Assembly: GCF_001544835.2 (NCBI RefSeq)
Contig: NZ_FCNX02000011.1
Span: 1-64,000, forward strand
DNA from: Caballeronia fortuita
GTDB taxonomy: Bacteria; Pseudomonadota; Gammaproteobacteria; Burkholderiales; Burkholderiaceae
DNA: 64,000 nucleotides
Direction of reading: 5' to 3'
Under the pieces are notes generated by a model. That model was not told the DNA's origin, did no database searches, and saw only the letters and a program-made list of their open reading frames with translations. Shown piece by piece: positions 24,508-34,063 of this stretch (the first letter of the stretch is position 1; each line of letters opens with the position of its first letter). The position numbers were made by a program, and so were the translations under genes.

Positions 24508-27172
24508 CATTCTGAAAGAGATATTCGACATGTCGCTGTCGATGCCGTTGCCTAACGGGGCAGCCGTCGACGACAAGGAAATGGCGGCAAGCGACATGAT
24601 CCCGATCACCGTGCACTATGACGACTACAGCATCCTTACGAAAGATGACGGAGTTGTGCAGGTCATTGAGCTTGGTGGCCTGTTCCACGACTCGCTCAAC
24701 GCGGCGCAAAAGAAGCAGTTTGAGCGCCGGCGCCATACCGTGCTGCGCTCGGTCGCGAGTAGCGATCGCGGAATTTACGTTCACTTGATTCGTCGGAAGG
24801 TCAATCAGTACCCGGAGGGAGATGGCGGCACGTGGTTCGCACGGCGTTTTAACGCCGCTTGGCGCGAGCGGTATGAGAAGCGTTCCTTCTACGTGAACAA
24901 GATTTACATCAGCATCGTCCAAAATCGCTTTCGACAAGGCGCGCCGGGCCTTATCGACCGCGTCTTCTCCTTCGCGTCTGGTGCGAAGCTATCGGCCGAA
25001 AACCTCGAGTCATTCGATGAACAGGTAAAGGCTCTGAACGAGGCCACCAATCTTGTTGTACAAACCCTGTCGGCCTATGGCGCGCGAAAACTGAGAATCC
25101 GGCGCCGGCCAACGTTCACGATGGACCAGATAAGCGCGGCGGACGCCCGGGCAGCGATCCAGGAGTTCAATTCAAGCTGGGGGGCGTTCCAGACTCAGCA
25201 CGGCGTGCGCGAAGCGTACCCGCGTGAGACAGTAGACGACCATCTCGGCGAGGACTATTCGGAGATTGCCGGCTTTTTCCACTATCTGATCAATCTTGAG
25301 GACGAGCGCGTACCCGTCACAGACATCCAGCTTGACCGTACGCTCGCCGTGTCGTGGCTCGATTTCAAGATGCTCGGCAACATGATGTCCGTGCAGAACC
25401 TGAGTGGAACACGCGCTGGTGCAATGCTGAGCATGGCCGAATGGCCGGCACGCACGCCGTCTCATATGCTTGACGAGTTTTTGCAACAACCCGTCGAATA
25501 CATCGTCACCCAGTCATTTTTCTTCTGTGACCGTATTACTGCTGAGCACGATATGAAGCAGGAGCGACGACGTCTCGTGGTCAACGACCGGGAAGGCGGT
25601 GCGGAGGAGGACAAGAAGGAAATCACAGATGGCTTGCGCGACCTCACAAGCGGCCGCGCTGTCAATGGCCTCCATCACTTGACGATTCTCGCCCATGTGC
25701 CTGCTGCAACAGAGCACGCCGATCCTGTTCAGAACAAAAGGCAAACGATTGCGGACCTTGATAAAGCGGTTGCGCTGCTGAAGAAATCGTTCGTGAACCT
25801 TGGTGTGAAGGCAGTGCGTGAATGGTTCGCCGTCGAGACATTCTTCTGGTCGCAGCTTCCAGGCCAGGCTCAGCACTTCATCGGCCGGCGAGGCAAGATC
25901 AAGTCCAGCAACTTTGCGGGATTTGCTTCGCTGCATAACTATGCGATTGGAAAGATCGACGGCAACCTGTGGGGGCCGGCGATAATGCCTTTTGAGACCG
26001 AGAGTGGTACCGCCTATTACTTCAACTTCCACCGGGAAATGGAAGGGATGGTTGCGGGGCACATGGCCCTGACCGCAGACACCGGAGCAGGAAAGACGAC
26101 CCTGCTATCGGCTCTAATTGTCATGGCTGACAAGGCACGCCCGCGCGTTTTCTGGTTCGATAACCGCGAGGGCGCGAAGGTATTCATGCGCGCCATGGGG
26201 GCTCCCCACACCACGTTGTCAGTGCAGGGAAACACAGGCTGGAACCCCTTCAAGCTACCCGACTCGCCCGAAAACCGCTTGTACCTCGTCGAATTGATGA
26301 CGCTGATGCGAACGTGCTACGGCGGCACGCTCACGCCCGACGACATCGAGCGATTTAAACGAGCTGTCTGTGAAAACTACGACGTCTTGCCCTTCCAAGA
26401 TCGCCGTTTGCGTAATGTCGCGTGGTGCTTCGGCCAGGGCGAACTGGCGAAGGACATGCGGATTTGGCACGGCGCCAATGGTTCAACGGGTGCCAATTGG
26501 GGCGTGTTCGACAACGAGCACGACAGCATCGACCTCACGCAGTTCCGGCACTACTGCTTCGAGATGAGGCAGCTCATCAAGGACGGGGTGGCTCGACCCG
26601 AATTGCCCGTCATCTTGAGCTATCCGTTTCACCGTATCGAACAGTCAATGAATGGCGAGCCGTTCATCCTGGTTCTGGAGGAAGGCCAGAACCTCGTCAA
26701 GCACGCATATTGGCGCGAGAAGATCGATAGCTACATCATGCAGATCCGCCGTAAGAATGGTCTGCTCATCTTCGTCACGCCCGACGCCAAATATCTTTAC
26801 TGCGAGACCGATTCGATCCAGAAGCAGACTGCAACGAAGATTTACCTACCGAACGGAGAGGCGAGCAAGACCGATCTCATGGATCGTCTTGGCCTCACGA
26901 ACGGCGAGTTCGATTTCGTTCACGACACGCCACCCGAAAGCTTCAAATTTTTGATTCGACGTGGCAATGAGTCGATCCGGGTCAAGTTCGATCTCTCGGA
27001 TATGCCCGAGTTTATCCCAGTGCTCTCCTCGAACGACAAGGGCGTCGCGCTGATGGAGCAAATCATCAGCGAGCTTGAGACCGACGACCCGGAACAGTGG
27101 CTGCCAGTCTTTATGCAGCGGTCGCTTTCCGAAAACACGCACAACCTTAAGAAGGAAGGAGCGTTAACGTGA
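24494..27172 (+). CDS. virB4: VirB4 T4SS ATPase
   Basis: The 892-residue protein is the large VirB4/TrwK ATPase that powers pilus assembly and substrate transfer. Walker A (ADTGAGKTTLLS) lies near residue 530, Walker B is in FILVLEEGQNLVKH, and the middle has the usual family stretch GKIKSSNFAGFASLHNYAIGK. The N-terminal half (CagE/TrbE-like) interacts with VirB3. It starts inside virB3 and ends in GTGA shared with virB5. No frame damage. Length is slightly above the usual 800-850. Confidence 0.95.
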   Translation: MRPVDILKEIFDMSLSMPLPNGAAVDDKEMAASDMIPITVHYDDYSILTKDDGVVQVIELGGLFHDSLNAAQKKQFERRRHTVLRSVASSDRGIYVHLIRRKVNQYPEGDGGTWFARRFNAAWRERYEKRSFYVNKIYISIVQNRFRQGAPGLIDRVFSFASGAKLSAENLESFDEQVKALNEATNLVVQTLSAYGARKLRIRRRPTFTMDQISAADARAAIQEFNSSWGAFQTQHGVREAYPRETVDDHLGEDYSEIAGFFHYLINLEDERVPVTDIQLDRTLAVSWLDFKMLGNMMSVQNLSGTRAGAMLSMAEWPARTPSHMLDEFLQQPVEYIVTQSFFFCDRITAEHDMKQERRRLVVNDREGGAEEDKKEITDGLRDLTSGRAVNGLHHLTILAHVPAATEHADPVQNKRQTIADLDKAVALLKKSFVNLGVKAVREWFAVETFFWSQLPGQAQHFIGRRGKIKSSNFAGFASLHNYAIGKIDGNLWGPAIMPFETESGTAYYFNFHREMEGMVAGHMALTADTGAGKTTLLSALIVMADKARPRVFWFDNREGAKVFMRAMGAPHTTLSVQGNTGWNPFKLPDSPENRLYLVELMTLMRTCYGGTLTPDDIERFKRAVCENYDVLPFQDRRLRNVAWCFGQGELAKDMRIWHGANGSTGANWGVFDNEHDSIDLTQFRHYCFEMRQLIKDGVARPELPVILSYPFHRIEQSMNGEPFILVLEEGQNLVKHAYWREKIDSYIMQIRRKNGLLIFVTPDAKYLYCETDSIQKQTATKIYLPNGEASKTDLMDRLGLTNGEFDFVHDTPPESFKFLIRRGNESIRVKFDLSDMPEFIPVLSSNDKGVALMEQIISELETDDPEQWLPVFMQRSLSENTHNLKKEGALT

Positions 27173-27828
27173 AAACTACGCTTTTAGCTGTTGCCGTGGG
27201 AATCTCACTCAGCGTTTCGGTGCCAATCTACGCAACGGGTATCCCTACGTTTGACGCCGCGACGTTTCTGCAGCTGCAGCAGCAACTCTCGCAGTTGCAG
27301 GACCAGTACAGAACACTCAAAGATCAATACGCCGCGGTCACCGGAAGCTATGGTCGTGGTTCGATTGGCTTGAATCAGTCGATCAACGCGGCATCCGTCG
27401 TGCCGGGGTCATGGCAGGAGGTCGTCTCCCAACAGCAGAGTGGCACTTTCGGCGCAAGGCAGAATTTTTACGAGAAGCTTATCAACACGATGCCGCAAGA
27501 CGTGTTTGCTGATCCAAATGCGCAAAACGCGACGACATACAAGATGAGCACGGATTCGGTCCGTGCTGCCTTGGCAGGTGGCGACTCGTTGTATTCGGAG
27601 GTTCAGACGCACCTCAATAACCTGTCTGTGTTGAGCCAGCAGGTCGATACGACCACAAACGTCAAAGACGCTCAAGATCTACAGAACCGTATATCGAGCG
27701 AGAACGGCATGCTGTCGAGCGCTATGGCGAAGCTCAACGCCATGAACATGAATTTGCAAGCGAATCTCGTCAATCAGCAAAACCAGGCCACTGCTGGGAA
27801 TGAGAAGTTTTTCCAGTGGAAGAAGTAG
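27169..27828 (+). CDS. virB5: VirB5-type minor pilin/T4SS protein
   Basis: The 219-residue product starts at a GTG overlapping the virB4 stop. It has a signal peptide (TLLAVAVGISLSVSVPIYA) and a helical, glutamine-rich mature part (LQLQQQLSQLQDQYRTLKDQYAAVTG). VirB5/TrwJ/TraC proteins sit at the pilus tip and help recipient contact. Coiled-coil-like Gln/Leu heptads fill residues 30-60. The gap after it (about 50 bases) is the largest in this part of the operon. Confidence 0.85.
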   Translation: MKTTLLAVAVGISLSVSVPIYATGIPTFDAATFLQLQQQLSQLQDQYRTLKDQYAAVTGSYGRGSIGLNQSINAASVVPGSWQEVVSQQQSGTFGARQNFYEKLINTMPQDVFADPNAQNATTYKMSTDSVRAALAGGDSLYSEVQTHLNNLSVLSQQVDTTTNVKDAQDLQNRISSENGMLSSAMAKLNAMNMNLQANLVNQQNQATAGNEKFFQWKK

Positions 27829-27879
27829 TCACTCGTTCGAGCAGGAGGGAACGCATCTCGGACAAAGGGGATTCTACAG

Positions 27880-28095
27880 ATGAAGCACTTCATTCTAGTT
27901 CTGAAATTTCTCACCGCATCAGTGTGGCTCCCGCTGTGGCTAATTAAGCGCGGCATCCGCGTTATCGCAGTCTTGTTGGTTGGAGCAATTCTTTCTAGCT
28001 GCACTATTTCATCGAGCAGGTTCGAAAAGTCGCCGTGCGCCTGCTCTTTCGAATCGATTAACGCAAGTAACTTTGGGAGGATAGGAGATGCCTAA
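27880..28095 (+). CDS. small lipoprotein-like protein in the Eex/VirB7 position
   Basis: The 71-residue product has two hydrophobic segments (about 5-22 and 27-40) and a lipobox-like LSSC with Cys41, followed by a short tail containing a Cys-x-Cys (CAC). It follows virB5, where R388 and pKM101 encode entry-exclusion proteins. Since no VirB7 lies between virB6 and virB8, it could instead be the VirB7 lipoprotein that disulphide-links to VirB9. A purine-rich AAAGGGG precedes the ATG. The identity is unresolved. Confidence 0.65.
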   Translation: MKHFILVLKFLTASVWLPLWLIKRGIRVIAVLLVGAILSSCTISSSRFEKSPCACSFESINASNFGRIGDA

Positions 28096-28495
28096 GAGCC
28101 TATGGACATGGATCTTGATGAGTACAGCAGTAGTGCTTGTCGGTGGTTATGGTCTTCTTAAGATCATCAACCGCGAGCCTGTCGTCCCTACAGTAACGCC
28201 TCAACAAGAACTACCCACTTCGTCGACTCCAGAAATCGCGAGAAGCCGTGGAAACCCGCTTCTCAGCGCAGATAAGGGTGCCGTCGCCAAATGGTTTCCC
28301 GGCCATTGCTTTGCAGAATTGTACGCAAGAGATCCCTCGTTCGGCGGGAAGATGATTCCCGGCTGCCTCGTCAAGGTGATTGAGCAAGTCAAGGCTGACA
28401 CTGGCGTAACGCTGACGGACAAAGAAGTTCAAGCACCCGAAGTCGTAGCGCATTTCAAGGAAGTTTACGGCCCGAGCAATCCATGGCGACAATGA
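28088..28495 (+). CDS. single-helix membrane or exported protein between virB5 and virB6
   Basis: The 135-residue product has one N-terminal hydrophobic helix (WTWILMSTAVVLVGGYGLLKII), a Pro/Thr-rich linker and a C-terminal domain with two cysteines (GHCFAELY, PGCLVKVIEQVK). I do not recognise the family. It overlaps the previous gene and virB6, so it is cotranslated with the T4SS. An entry-exclusion or assembly role is inference from position. Confidence 0.65.
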   Translation: MPKSLWTWILMSTAVVLVGGYGLLKIINREPVVPTVTPQQELPTSSTPEIARSRGNPLLSADKGAVAKWFPGHCFAELYARDPSFGGKMIPGCLVKVIEQVKADTGVTLTDKEVQAPEVVAHFKEVYGPSNPWRQ

Positions 28496-29349
28496 CCATT
28501 GAAGGAATGATCGGCGCCGCTGACGGCGTTACTCAATCGTTCCTAACACAGACCTACCCCGCGCTAGCGGGCGCGATATCGACTCCAGTCTATCTCGTCG
28601 CAGTGTTGTACTGGGCAGTGTACGGCTACAAGGTATATGGCGGATACGAGCCGATGAGATGGAGCGCTCTCCTCGCGAAAGCTTTCATGACCGCTGCGGT
28701 CTTCTCGGCGTTGAATTGGGGTGGCTTGGGCCAAAGTATCTATGGATTCTTTACGTCCTTCATGGAGGGTGTGGCGTCCACCATCATGTCGGGTCAGTCC
28801 ACGGCATCAATGCTCGACGCTCTATATAACAACGTCGGCCAGGTCTCAGCGTTAATGCAAAACGTGAGCTGGTATCAGTTTGGGATGATCCTGCAGGGAT
28901 TTGGCCTTTTCCTGATTAACTGCGTCTTGTTTGTACTCGCGCTCGTCTACATGACTATCGCGAAGTTCGGCCTCGCCATTACGATGGTTCTACTGCCGGT
29001 CTTCGCAGGCTTCTTCTTTTTTGAACAAACTCGGCAGTGGGCAATCAACTGGCTGAGCAAGATGTTGAATTTCTGCTTTATCTACATCTTGGTGATTGCG
29101 ATCGTTCGCTTTGGCTTCCTCGCATTTGGCGATGCGATTGATGAAGCCGGGAAGGCCTCGAGCGTAACAGATGCTGCGTTTATCAACGTTCAGCAGGTTG
29201 CATATCTCTACATCGTTGAAGGTGTGTTGATCATCTTCATGTTGCAAGTCAAAGGCTGGGCTGCAGCCCTTGCCGGCGGAGCATCCGTGCAAGGCCTGTC
29301 TTTATTGATGATGGCTGCTCGGACGGTAACGAGGGGAGCAATCAAATGA
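28483..29349 (+). CDS. virB6: VirB6 polytopic T4SS channel protein
   Basis: The 288-residue protein has at least five hydrophobic helices, including the family stretch LVYMTIAKFGLAITMVLLPVFAGFFFFEQTRQWAINWLSKMLNF with its conserved Trp. VirB6/TrwI forms part of the inner-membrane channel. The start lies inside the previous gene; the stop overlaps virB8 (ATGA). No VirB7-sized gene intervenes. Confidence 0.92.
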   Translation: MATMTIEGMIGAADGVTQSFLTQTYPALAGAISTPVYLVAVLYWAVYGYKVYGGYEPMRWSALLAKAFMTAAVFSALNWGGLGQSIYGFFTSFMEGVASTIMSGQSTASMLDALYNNVGQVSALMQNVSWYQFGMILQGFGLFLINCVLFVLALVYMTIAKFGLAITMVLLPVFAGFFFFEQTRQWAINWLSKMLNFCFIYILVIAIVRFGFLAFGDAIDEAGKASSVTDAAFINVQQVAYLYIVEGVLIIFMLQVKGWAAALAGGASVQGLSLLMMAARTVTRGAIK

Positions 29350-30020
29350 CTTTCCGAAGAGGCACGTTTATAGGGGACGCTGACACCCGACGTATGCAGT
29401 TGGGGGGCTCAAACAAGCTTAAACAAGAGCGCAATCGCGCTTACCTTTTTATCGGCTTGCTTCTGTTCGTGGTTGGCGGCATGGCAAGCGCGATCACCGT
29501 GCTCGCGAATATTCACACGGTCGTCCCTGTTGTATCGGTGATCGACGCGAACGGACACGTGGTCAAGCAGCAGGTAGTCAACAAGGAGACGATCACTGCG
29601 CAGGAGAGCTTCGTCCAGAGCCAGGTGTACGACTTCATCATGTATTGCAACACGTTCGACCCAGAGTGGCGACAGCGCTTTGCCGATTTGTGTCGGCTGC
29701 ATTCGACGCAATCAGTCGCCGCTCAGTATGACGCGGAGACCAGCGCGGACAACACGAACAACCCCTACTATCAGTTGGGACAGGGTGGGCGTCGATATCC
29801 GAAGATCACGGGCATCACATCGCTCGGCAAGGATGCGTATCAGGTTTCGTTCCAATCGATTACCGAGAAACCCGGAAGCCCGCCGAAGACCGACTACTAC
29901 ACGGCGCTCGTGCGCTACACCTTCACGTTCAAACCGCTCGCATTGGGCGACCGCTGGGAGAACGCGCTTGGTTACGCCACAACAGGCTATCGAAAGGATC
30001 AAGAGTTGAGCCGCCAGTAA
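29346..30020 (+). CDS. virB8: VirB8 T4SS scaffold protein
   Basis: The 224-residue protein has a cytoplasmic N-terminus, one membrane helix (about residues 32-54) and a periplasmic NTF2-like domain containing ESFVQSQVYDFIMYCNTFD, YQLGQGGRRYPKI and VRYTFTFKP. VirB8/TrwG dimers link the inner-membrane complex to VirB9/VirB10. It overlaps virB6. Length is normal for the family. Confidence 0.92.
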   Translation: MTFRRGTFIGDADTRRMQLGGSNKLKQERNRAYLFIGLLLFVVGGMASAITVLANIHTVVPVVSVIDANGHVVKQQVVNKETITAQESFVQSQVYDFIMYCNTFDPEWRQRFADLCRLHSTQSVAAQYDAETSADNTNNPYYQLGQGGRRYPKITGITSLGKDAYQVSFQSITEKPGSPPKTDYYTALVRYTFTFKPLALGDRWENALGYATTGYRKDQELSRQ

Positions 30021-30045
30021 AACGCTTTGAGCTAGGAATCAGACC

Positions 30046-30855
30046 ATGAACTTCAAATCCGCTCCCATCGCCTTCGCCGTCATCAGCAGCGTGACGATTT
30101 CGCTGATTCCTGCATCATCATTTGCGGCCAAACTGCCTCACGCGCTTGTGACGGACGATCGAGTCAAGCAAGTCCCATATGACCCAAATCAAGTTTATGA
30201 GGTTGTTGGCACGTATGGATACCAGACCTCCATCGAGTTTGCTAACGACGAGGTCGTCAAGGTCGTGTCGTTAGGCGACTCGATTGCCTGGCAAACGGTC
30301 CCTTACCAAAATCGCTTGTTCATCAAGCCCGTCGAGCCGAATGCGGCAACAAACCTGACCGTCGTTACCGACAAGCGCACCTATTACTTCAAGCTCACCA
30401 GCTCGAAGGCGCGAACGACGCAGACTTTTCTTGTGCGCTTCATTTACCCGAACTCGGCTTCGAACATGAACTCGACCTTGGGCAGCTCTGCCGGTGCCAG
30501 TCGATCCGATGCACACGCGAGCAATGGAATCGATCCTGCAAGGCTCAATATTGACTACGGTACGTCGGGAGACAAAACCGCGATTCCGCTCAAACGCGCG
30601 TTTGACGATGGACAGTTCACCTACTTCCTGTTCGACCAAAATGCCGAGATTCCGTCGTTCTACGCGGTGGGTCCGGACGGCACCGAGTCCGCCGTGAGTC
30701 CACGCCGGGAAGGCCAGTTCATGGTCGTCAAGCGCACGGCGAGCCTCTTCACACTACGCAACGGAACCGCCCATCTGTGCGTACAGAACAACGCGAATCC
30801 TTATCGCCGCGCGGATGTGAGCACCGCTTCAGCGCTTAACGCTGTGGGGCACTGA
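30046..30855 (+). CDS. virB9: VirB9 T4SS outer-membrane-core protein
   Basis: The 269-residue protein has a signal peptide ending near residue 28 (PASSFA-AKL), an N-terminal domain (DDRVKQVPYDPNQVYEVVGTYGYQTSIEF) and a C-terminal beta domain (DDGQFTYFLFDQNAEIPSFYAVGPDGTES) typical of VirB9/TrwF. It forms the outer-membrane core with VirB10 and VirB7. virB10 follows one base after its stop. Confidence 0.94.
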   Translation: MNFKSAPIAFAVISSVTISLIPASSFAAKLPHALVTDDRVKQVPYDPNQVYEVVGTYGYQTSIEFANDEVVKVVSLGDSIAWQTVPYQNRLFIKPVEPNAATNLTVVTDKRTYYFKLTSSKARTTQTFLVRFIYPNSASNMNSTLGSSAGASRSDAHASNGIDPARLNIDYGTSGDKTAIPLKRAFDDGQFTYFLFDQNAEIPSFYAVGPDGTESAVSPRREGQFMVVKRTASLFTLRNGTAHLCVQNNANPYRRADVSTASALNAVGH

Positions 30856-30856
30856 T

Positions 30857-32080
30857 ATGGTGGATCCGAACAGCAAAGCTCCAGATGACCGCGAAGCGGC
30901 CGTTCGCGAGTGGGAAAAGCAGGCTAATGCCTCGATGGTTGCCGACAACCGCAAAAAGCGTCTGGGCGGCGTTGCCATCGCGGGGATCGCAACTGCCGCC
31001 ATTGCAGCGGTGTGGCTGGTCAAGCATAGCGGCAATGACACGGCCAAGGCGGCAGCCAACAGCGACATTTCCATCCCGGACCGAAAGCCCGTTCCGAAAC
31101 TCAAGGAACGAGAGACGGCAAGTGCTTCCTCCGTCGCGGCGGCGCCGGCGGCGACACCTGCGAGCGCGGTGCAGGCCGACGACCCGATGAAGGCACAGCG
31201 TGAGCAGATGGAGATGCAACGTCGCGAGCAAGCGCGACGTTTGATTGAAGCGCGCATGAAGTCGGCCATCATTCCGCCGAACAGCGCGAATCAGCCCGCG
31301 GGCGCTCAACCGCAGACCGGGGCTGAAGTAGGCGGCCAAGTACGGCAAAACGCTGTGATGCTCGGCGGGAGCTCAGGCGACCAAGGCCCGCAAGATTCCA
31401 ATTCGCGCTTCGCACGCTCCGTGAGCGGCAGCGCTGTCCCGGTAAGCATGGCAAGTCAAATTGACAATCTCCCGTACAAGGTTTTACAGGGCGAGTTTAT
31501 CGAAGCGGTCCTGGAACCTCGCGCAATCTCCGATCTGCCGGGTCAGCTGTGCGCGCTGGTACAACGCGACGTGTACGGCACGCAGGGTCGTCTCAAACTG
31601 ATTCCGTGGGGCTCGCGAGTATGCGGCACCTACAACGCCGAGCTGCGCAAAGGGCAAGATCGCCTTTTCGTGGTGTGGAACACGCTGCGCCGACCGGACG
31701 GCGTGCAGGTTGCCATCGACAGCGCTGGCAGCGATCAGCTTGGTACGGCTGGCATGGGCGGCATCGTCGACACCCACTTTGCCGAGATTTTCGGCATGTC
31801 AGCGCTCCTGTCCATCATCGGGGCCGGTGCGTCGAACGTCGGTGTCAGCTCGGGCGATCAGTACAACTCCGCCTCGCAATATCGGCAGTCGGTCCAGCAG
31901 GCCGCATCGCAGTCGTCGCAACAAGTGCTCTCTCCGTACATCAACATCCAACCCACCGTCACGGTGCCAGCAGGCTCCCGCGTGCGCATCTACGTGAACA
32001 AGGATCTGGATTTCACTTCGATCTACAAGGATCAGATCGATGCGCAGAAGCACGTCGACGGCGTGACGTTCATTCAATGA
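30857..32080 (+). CDS. virB10: VirB10 T4SS core protein
   Basis: The 407-residue protein has a short cytoplasmic tail, one membrane helix (about 36-55), an Ala/Pro-rich periplasmic linker, and a C-terminal beta-barrel domain with VLQGEFIEAVLEPRAISDLPGQLCALVQRDVYG and a terminal SRVRIYVNKDLDFT. VirB10/TrwE spans both membranes and senses ATP use by the ATPases. No frame problem is seen. Confidence 0.94.
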   Translation: MVDPNSKAPDDREAAVREWEKQANASMVADNRKKRLGGVAIAGIATAAIAAVWLVKHSGNDTAKAAANSDISIPDRKPVPKLKERETASASSVAAAPAATPASAVQADDPMKAQREQMEMQRREQARRLIEARMKSAIIPPNSANQPAGAQPQTGAEVGGQVRQNAVMLGGSSGDQGPQDSNSRFARSVSGSAVPVSMASQIDNLPYKVLQGEFIEAVLEPRAISDLPGQLCALVQRDVYGTQGRLKLIPWGSRVCGTYNAELRKGQDRLFVVWNTLRRPDGVQVAIDSAGSDQLGTAGMGGIVDTHFAEIFGMSALLSIIGAGASNVGVSSGDQYNSASQYRQSVQQAASQSSQQVLSPYINIQPTVTVPAGSRVRIYVNKDLDFTSIYKDQIDAQKHVDGVTFIQ

Positions 32081-32089
32081 GGGGGAGAC

Positions 32090-33112
32090 ATGTCACAAAT
32101 TGCCTCTTTCCGCGCGAAGCTCTCGTTGCTCGCGGACTTTCTTGATGACAAGGAGGTCACCGAGATCCAGGTCAACAAGCCCGGCGAACTCTGGCTCAGA
32201 AAGAAAGACACCTACTACGCCGAGAAGATCGAGGTGCCAGGACTTTCGTATCAGCTGCTTTCGTCATTGGCCGACGTCACCGCCTCCTTCAAGAGTCTCG
32301 AAGTCGACCGCGAGAGTCCGATTCTCTCCGCTGAAATCCCGGTCAATCTCGATGACGGCATTCCCGATTTCGAGCGAGGAACGTACCGGGCCGAGATGAT
32401 CCTGCCGCCCGTCGTGCCGGAGGGAACCATCGCGATGACGATCCGCAAGCAGTCACTCGTCCGGATGAGTCTGCCGAAGTACCTGGAACAGGGCGCGTTC
32501 CGATTCGTGAACGGCGACGTGGTCGATGAACCCTACTCCGATGCACGCTTGAAGGATATGTATCGCGACAGACAGTGGGACGCGTTCCTGCGCGGCGCGG
32601 TGTTGGCCCACAAGAACATCGTCATTTCCGCTGGAACGTATTGCGGCAAGACGACATGCCTTAACGCGCTGGTGCAAGAAATTCCCGCGCACGAACGCAT
32701 CGTCACGATCGAGGACTCCCGCGAGATCGAGCCGGCCCAACCGAACTGCGTCCGACTCTCCTACGCCCGTCATCAAGCATCGGGACAGGCTGCTGTGACG
32801 CCAACTACTTTGCTTCGCTCTTGCATGCGGCTCACGCCTGACCGGGTCATCATGGGTGAAATACGCGGTCCGGAAGCAGTCGAATTCGTGAACATGCTCA
32901 ACACGGGCCACAAAGGATCGCTCACGACGATCCACACGGATTCGCCAGCTGAAATGTATGACCGGTTTGGCGAGTTGATGGACGGGCACACCTCGATGAC
33001 ACGGGAGCAGATCATCGAGCGCGTCAAAAGGCGTATCGACGTCGTTGTGCAATGGAAGTACACCGAGCGCAATGGCCGCTACATATCGGAGATCCTCTAT
33101 GCAGGCGCGTGA
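32090..33112 (+). CDS. virB11: VirB11 T4SS ATPase
   Basis: The 340-residue hexameric traffic ATPase has its Walker A as AGTYCGKTTCLNAL near residues 180-190, the Asp box in RIVTIEDSREIE, Walker B in DRVIMGEIRGPEA, and the His box in GHKGSLTTIHTDS. The P-loop is unusual, with Ala at the first position and Tyr-Cys inside, but the Gly-Lys-Thr core is intact. GGGGGAG precedes the ATG. virB1 starts inside its last codons. Confidence 0.93.
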   Translation: MSQIASFRAKLSLLADFLDDKEVTEIQVNKPGELWLRKKDTYYAEKIEVPGLSYQLLSSLADVTASFKSLEVDRESPILSAEIPVNLDDGIPDFERGTYRAEMILPPVVPEGTIAMTIRKQSLVRMSLPKYLEQGAFRFVNGDVVDEPYSDARLKDMYRDRQWDAFLRGAVLAHKNIVISAGTYCGKTTCLNALVQEIPAHERIVTIEDSREIEPAQPNCVRLSYARHQASGQAAVTPTTLLRSCMRLTPDRVIMGEIRGPEAVEFVNMLNTGHKGSLTTIHTDSPAEMYDRFGELMDGHTSMTREQIIERVKRRIDVVVQWKYTERNGRYISEILYAGA

Positions 33113-34019
33113 CGCTTTCCTCGTACTCGCTGCTGCCGGGGTGTTGATCGCTATGACCTCGCCCGCCTGCGCTCAAACGACAGCCCCTGTCCTACCGTTC
33201 GACAAGCTGGCCGCCGAGTGCGCGCCCGGTGTTCACCCAACAACACTCAGAGGTATTGTGCGCACCGAATCGGCAGGCAAACCCTACGTGATTGGTGTCG
33301 TGGGCGGCAGACTTGAGCGTCAGCCGCGCAACCTGGCAGAAGCCGTCGCAACTGCCCGAGCGCTTGAGCGACAGGGCTTCAATTTTTCGATGGGACTCGG
33401 ACAGGTCAATCGCTACAACCTTGCGAAGTACGGCGAGCGCTACGAGACGGTATTCGCGCCGTGTCGCAACCTCAAGGCCGGCAGCGCAATTCTAAAAGAT
33501 TGCTACCAGCGCGCGAGGGCAAGGATTCCGGACGATCAACTAGCCCTGCGCGCCGCTTTCAGTTGCTACTACTCCGGCAACTTCACGCGCGGCTTTCGTC
33601 CAGATCGCGATGGTCAGCGGAGCTACGTGCAAAAGGTTGTGGCAAACGCGGCGGACACGGCCGAACCCATTCCAGTTGTCCCGGCAGTGAAAACGGATAG
33701 CGCTGATGCCGAAGTTGCGGCTCGACCGGCGATAACCTCAAAGCCGGCGAAGCGTAGGGCCATGTCGGCGCAATGGGTGATGTTTGCGGACGGCCGGACG
33801 CAGCGTGACCCGGCCCCTGCCTTGCCGGTCGAGAATGCCGACAACGATGCGCCGGTCAAGGTGCAGTTGGCGACGCCGACCAATGGCTCGGCGGTCAGAG
33901 CCACCCCGACTCGCCCCATTCCGACTCCAGCTTCGCGTGCGGCGCAACCTGTCTCCCTCCAGCGATTACCGACATCGACCACACGACAAGCTGCGCCGTT
34001 CGTGCAGTTTGTGAATTGA
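33099..34019 (+). CDS. virB1: VirB1-type lytic transglycosylase
   Basis: The 306-residue protein has a signal peptide (VLAAAGVLIAMTSPACA) and an SLT-like catalytic domain with the probable catalytic Glu57 in GIVRTESAGKPYVIGVV, then FNFSMGLGQVNRYNL and FSCYYSGNFTRGF. It opens peptidoglycan for the secretion channel. After residue 200 the tail is Ala/Pro-rich with no recognised fold. The start at 33099 lies inside virB11. Placement at the distal end is an order seen in several conjugative plasmids. Confidence 0.88.
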   Translation: MQARDAFLVLAAAGVLIAMTSPACAQTTAPVLPFDKLAAECAPGVHPTTLRGIVRTESAGKPYVIGVVGGRLERQPRNLAEAVATARALERQGFNFSMGLGQVNRYNLAKYGERYETVFAPCRNLKAGSAILKDCYQRARARIPDDQLALRAAFSCYYSGNFTRGFRPDRDGQRSYVQKVVANAADTAEPIPVVPAVKTDSADAEVAARPAITSKPAKRRAMSAQWVMFADGRTQRDPAPALPVENADNDAPVKVQLATPTNGSAVRATPTRPIPTPASRAAQPVSLQRLPTSTTRQAAPFVQFVN

Positions 34020-34063
34020 CGCTTCTCTCCGTTACGGGAAAAGCGCTTCCGGGAGGAAATCCG

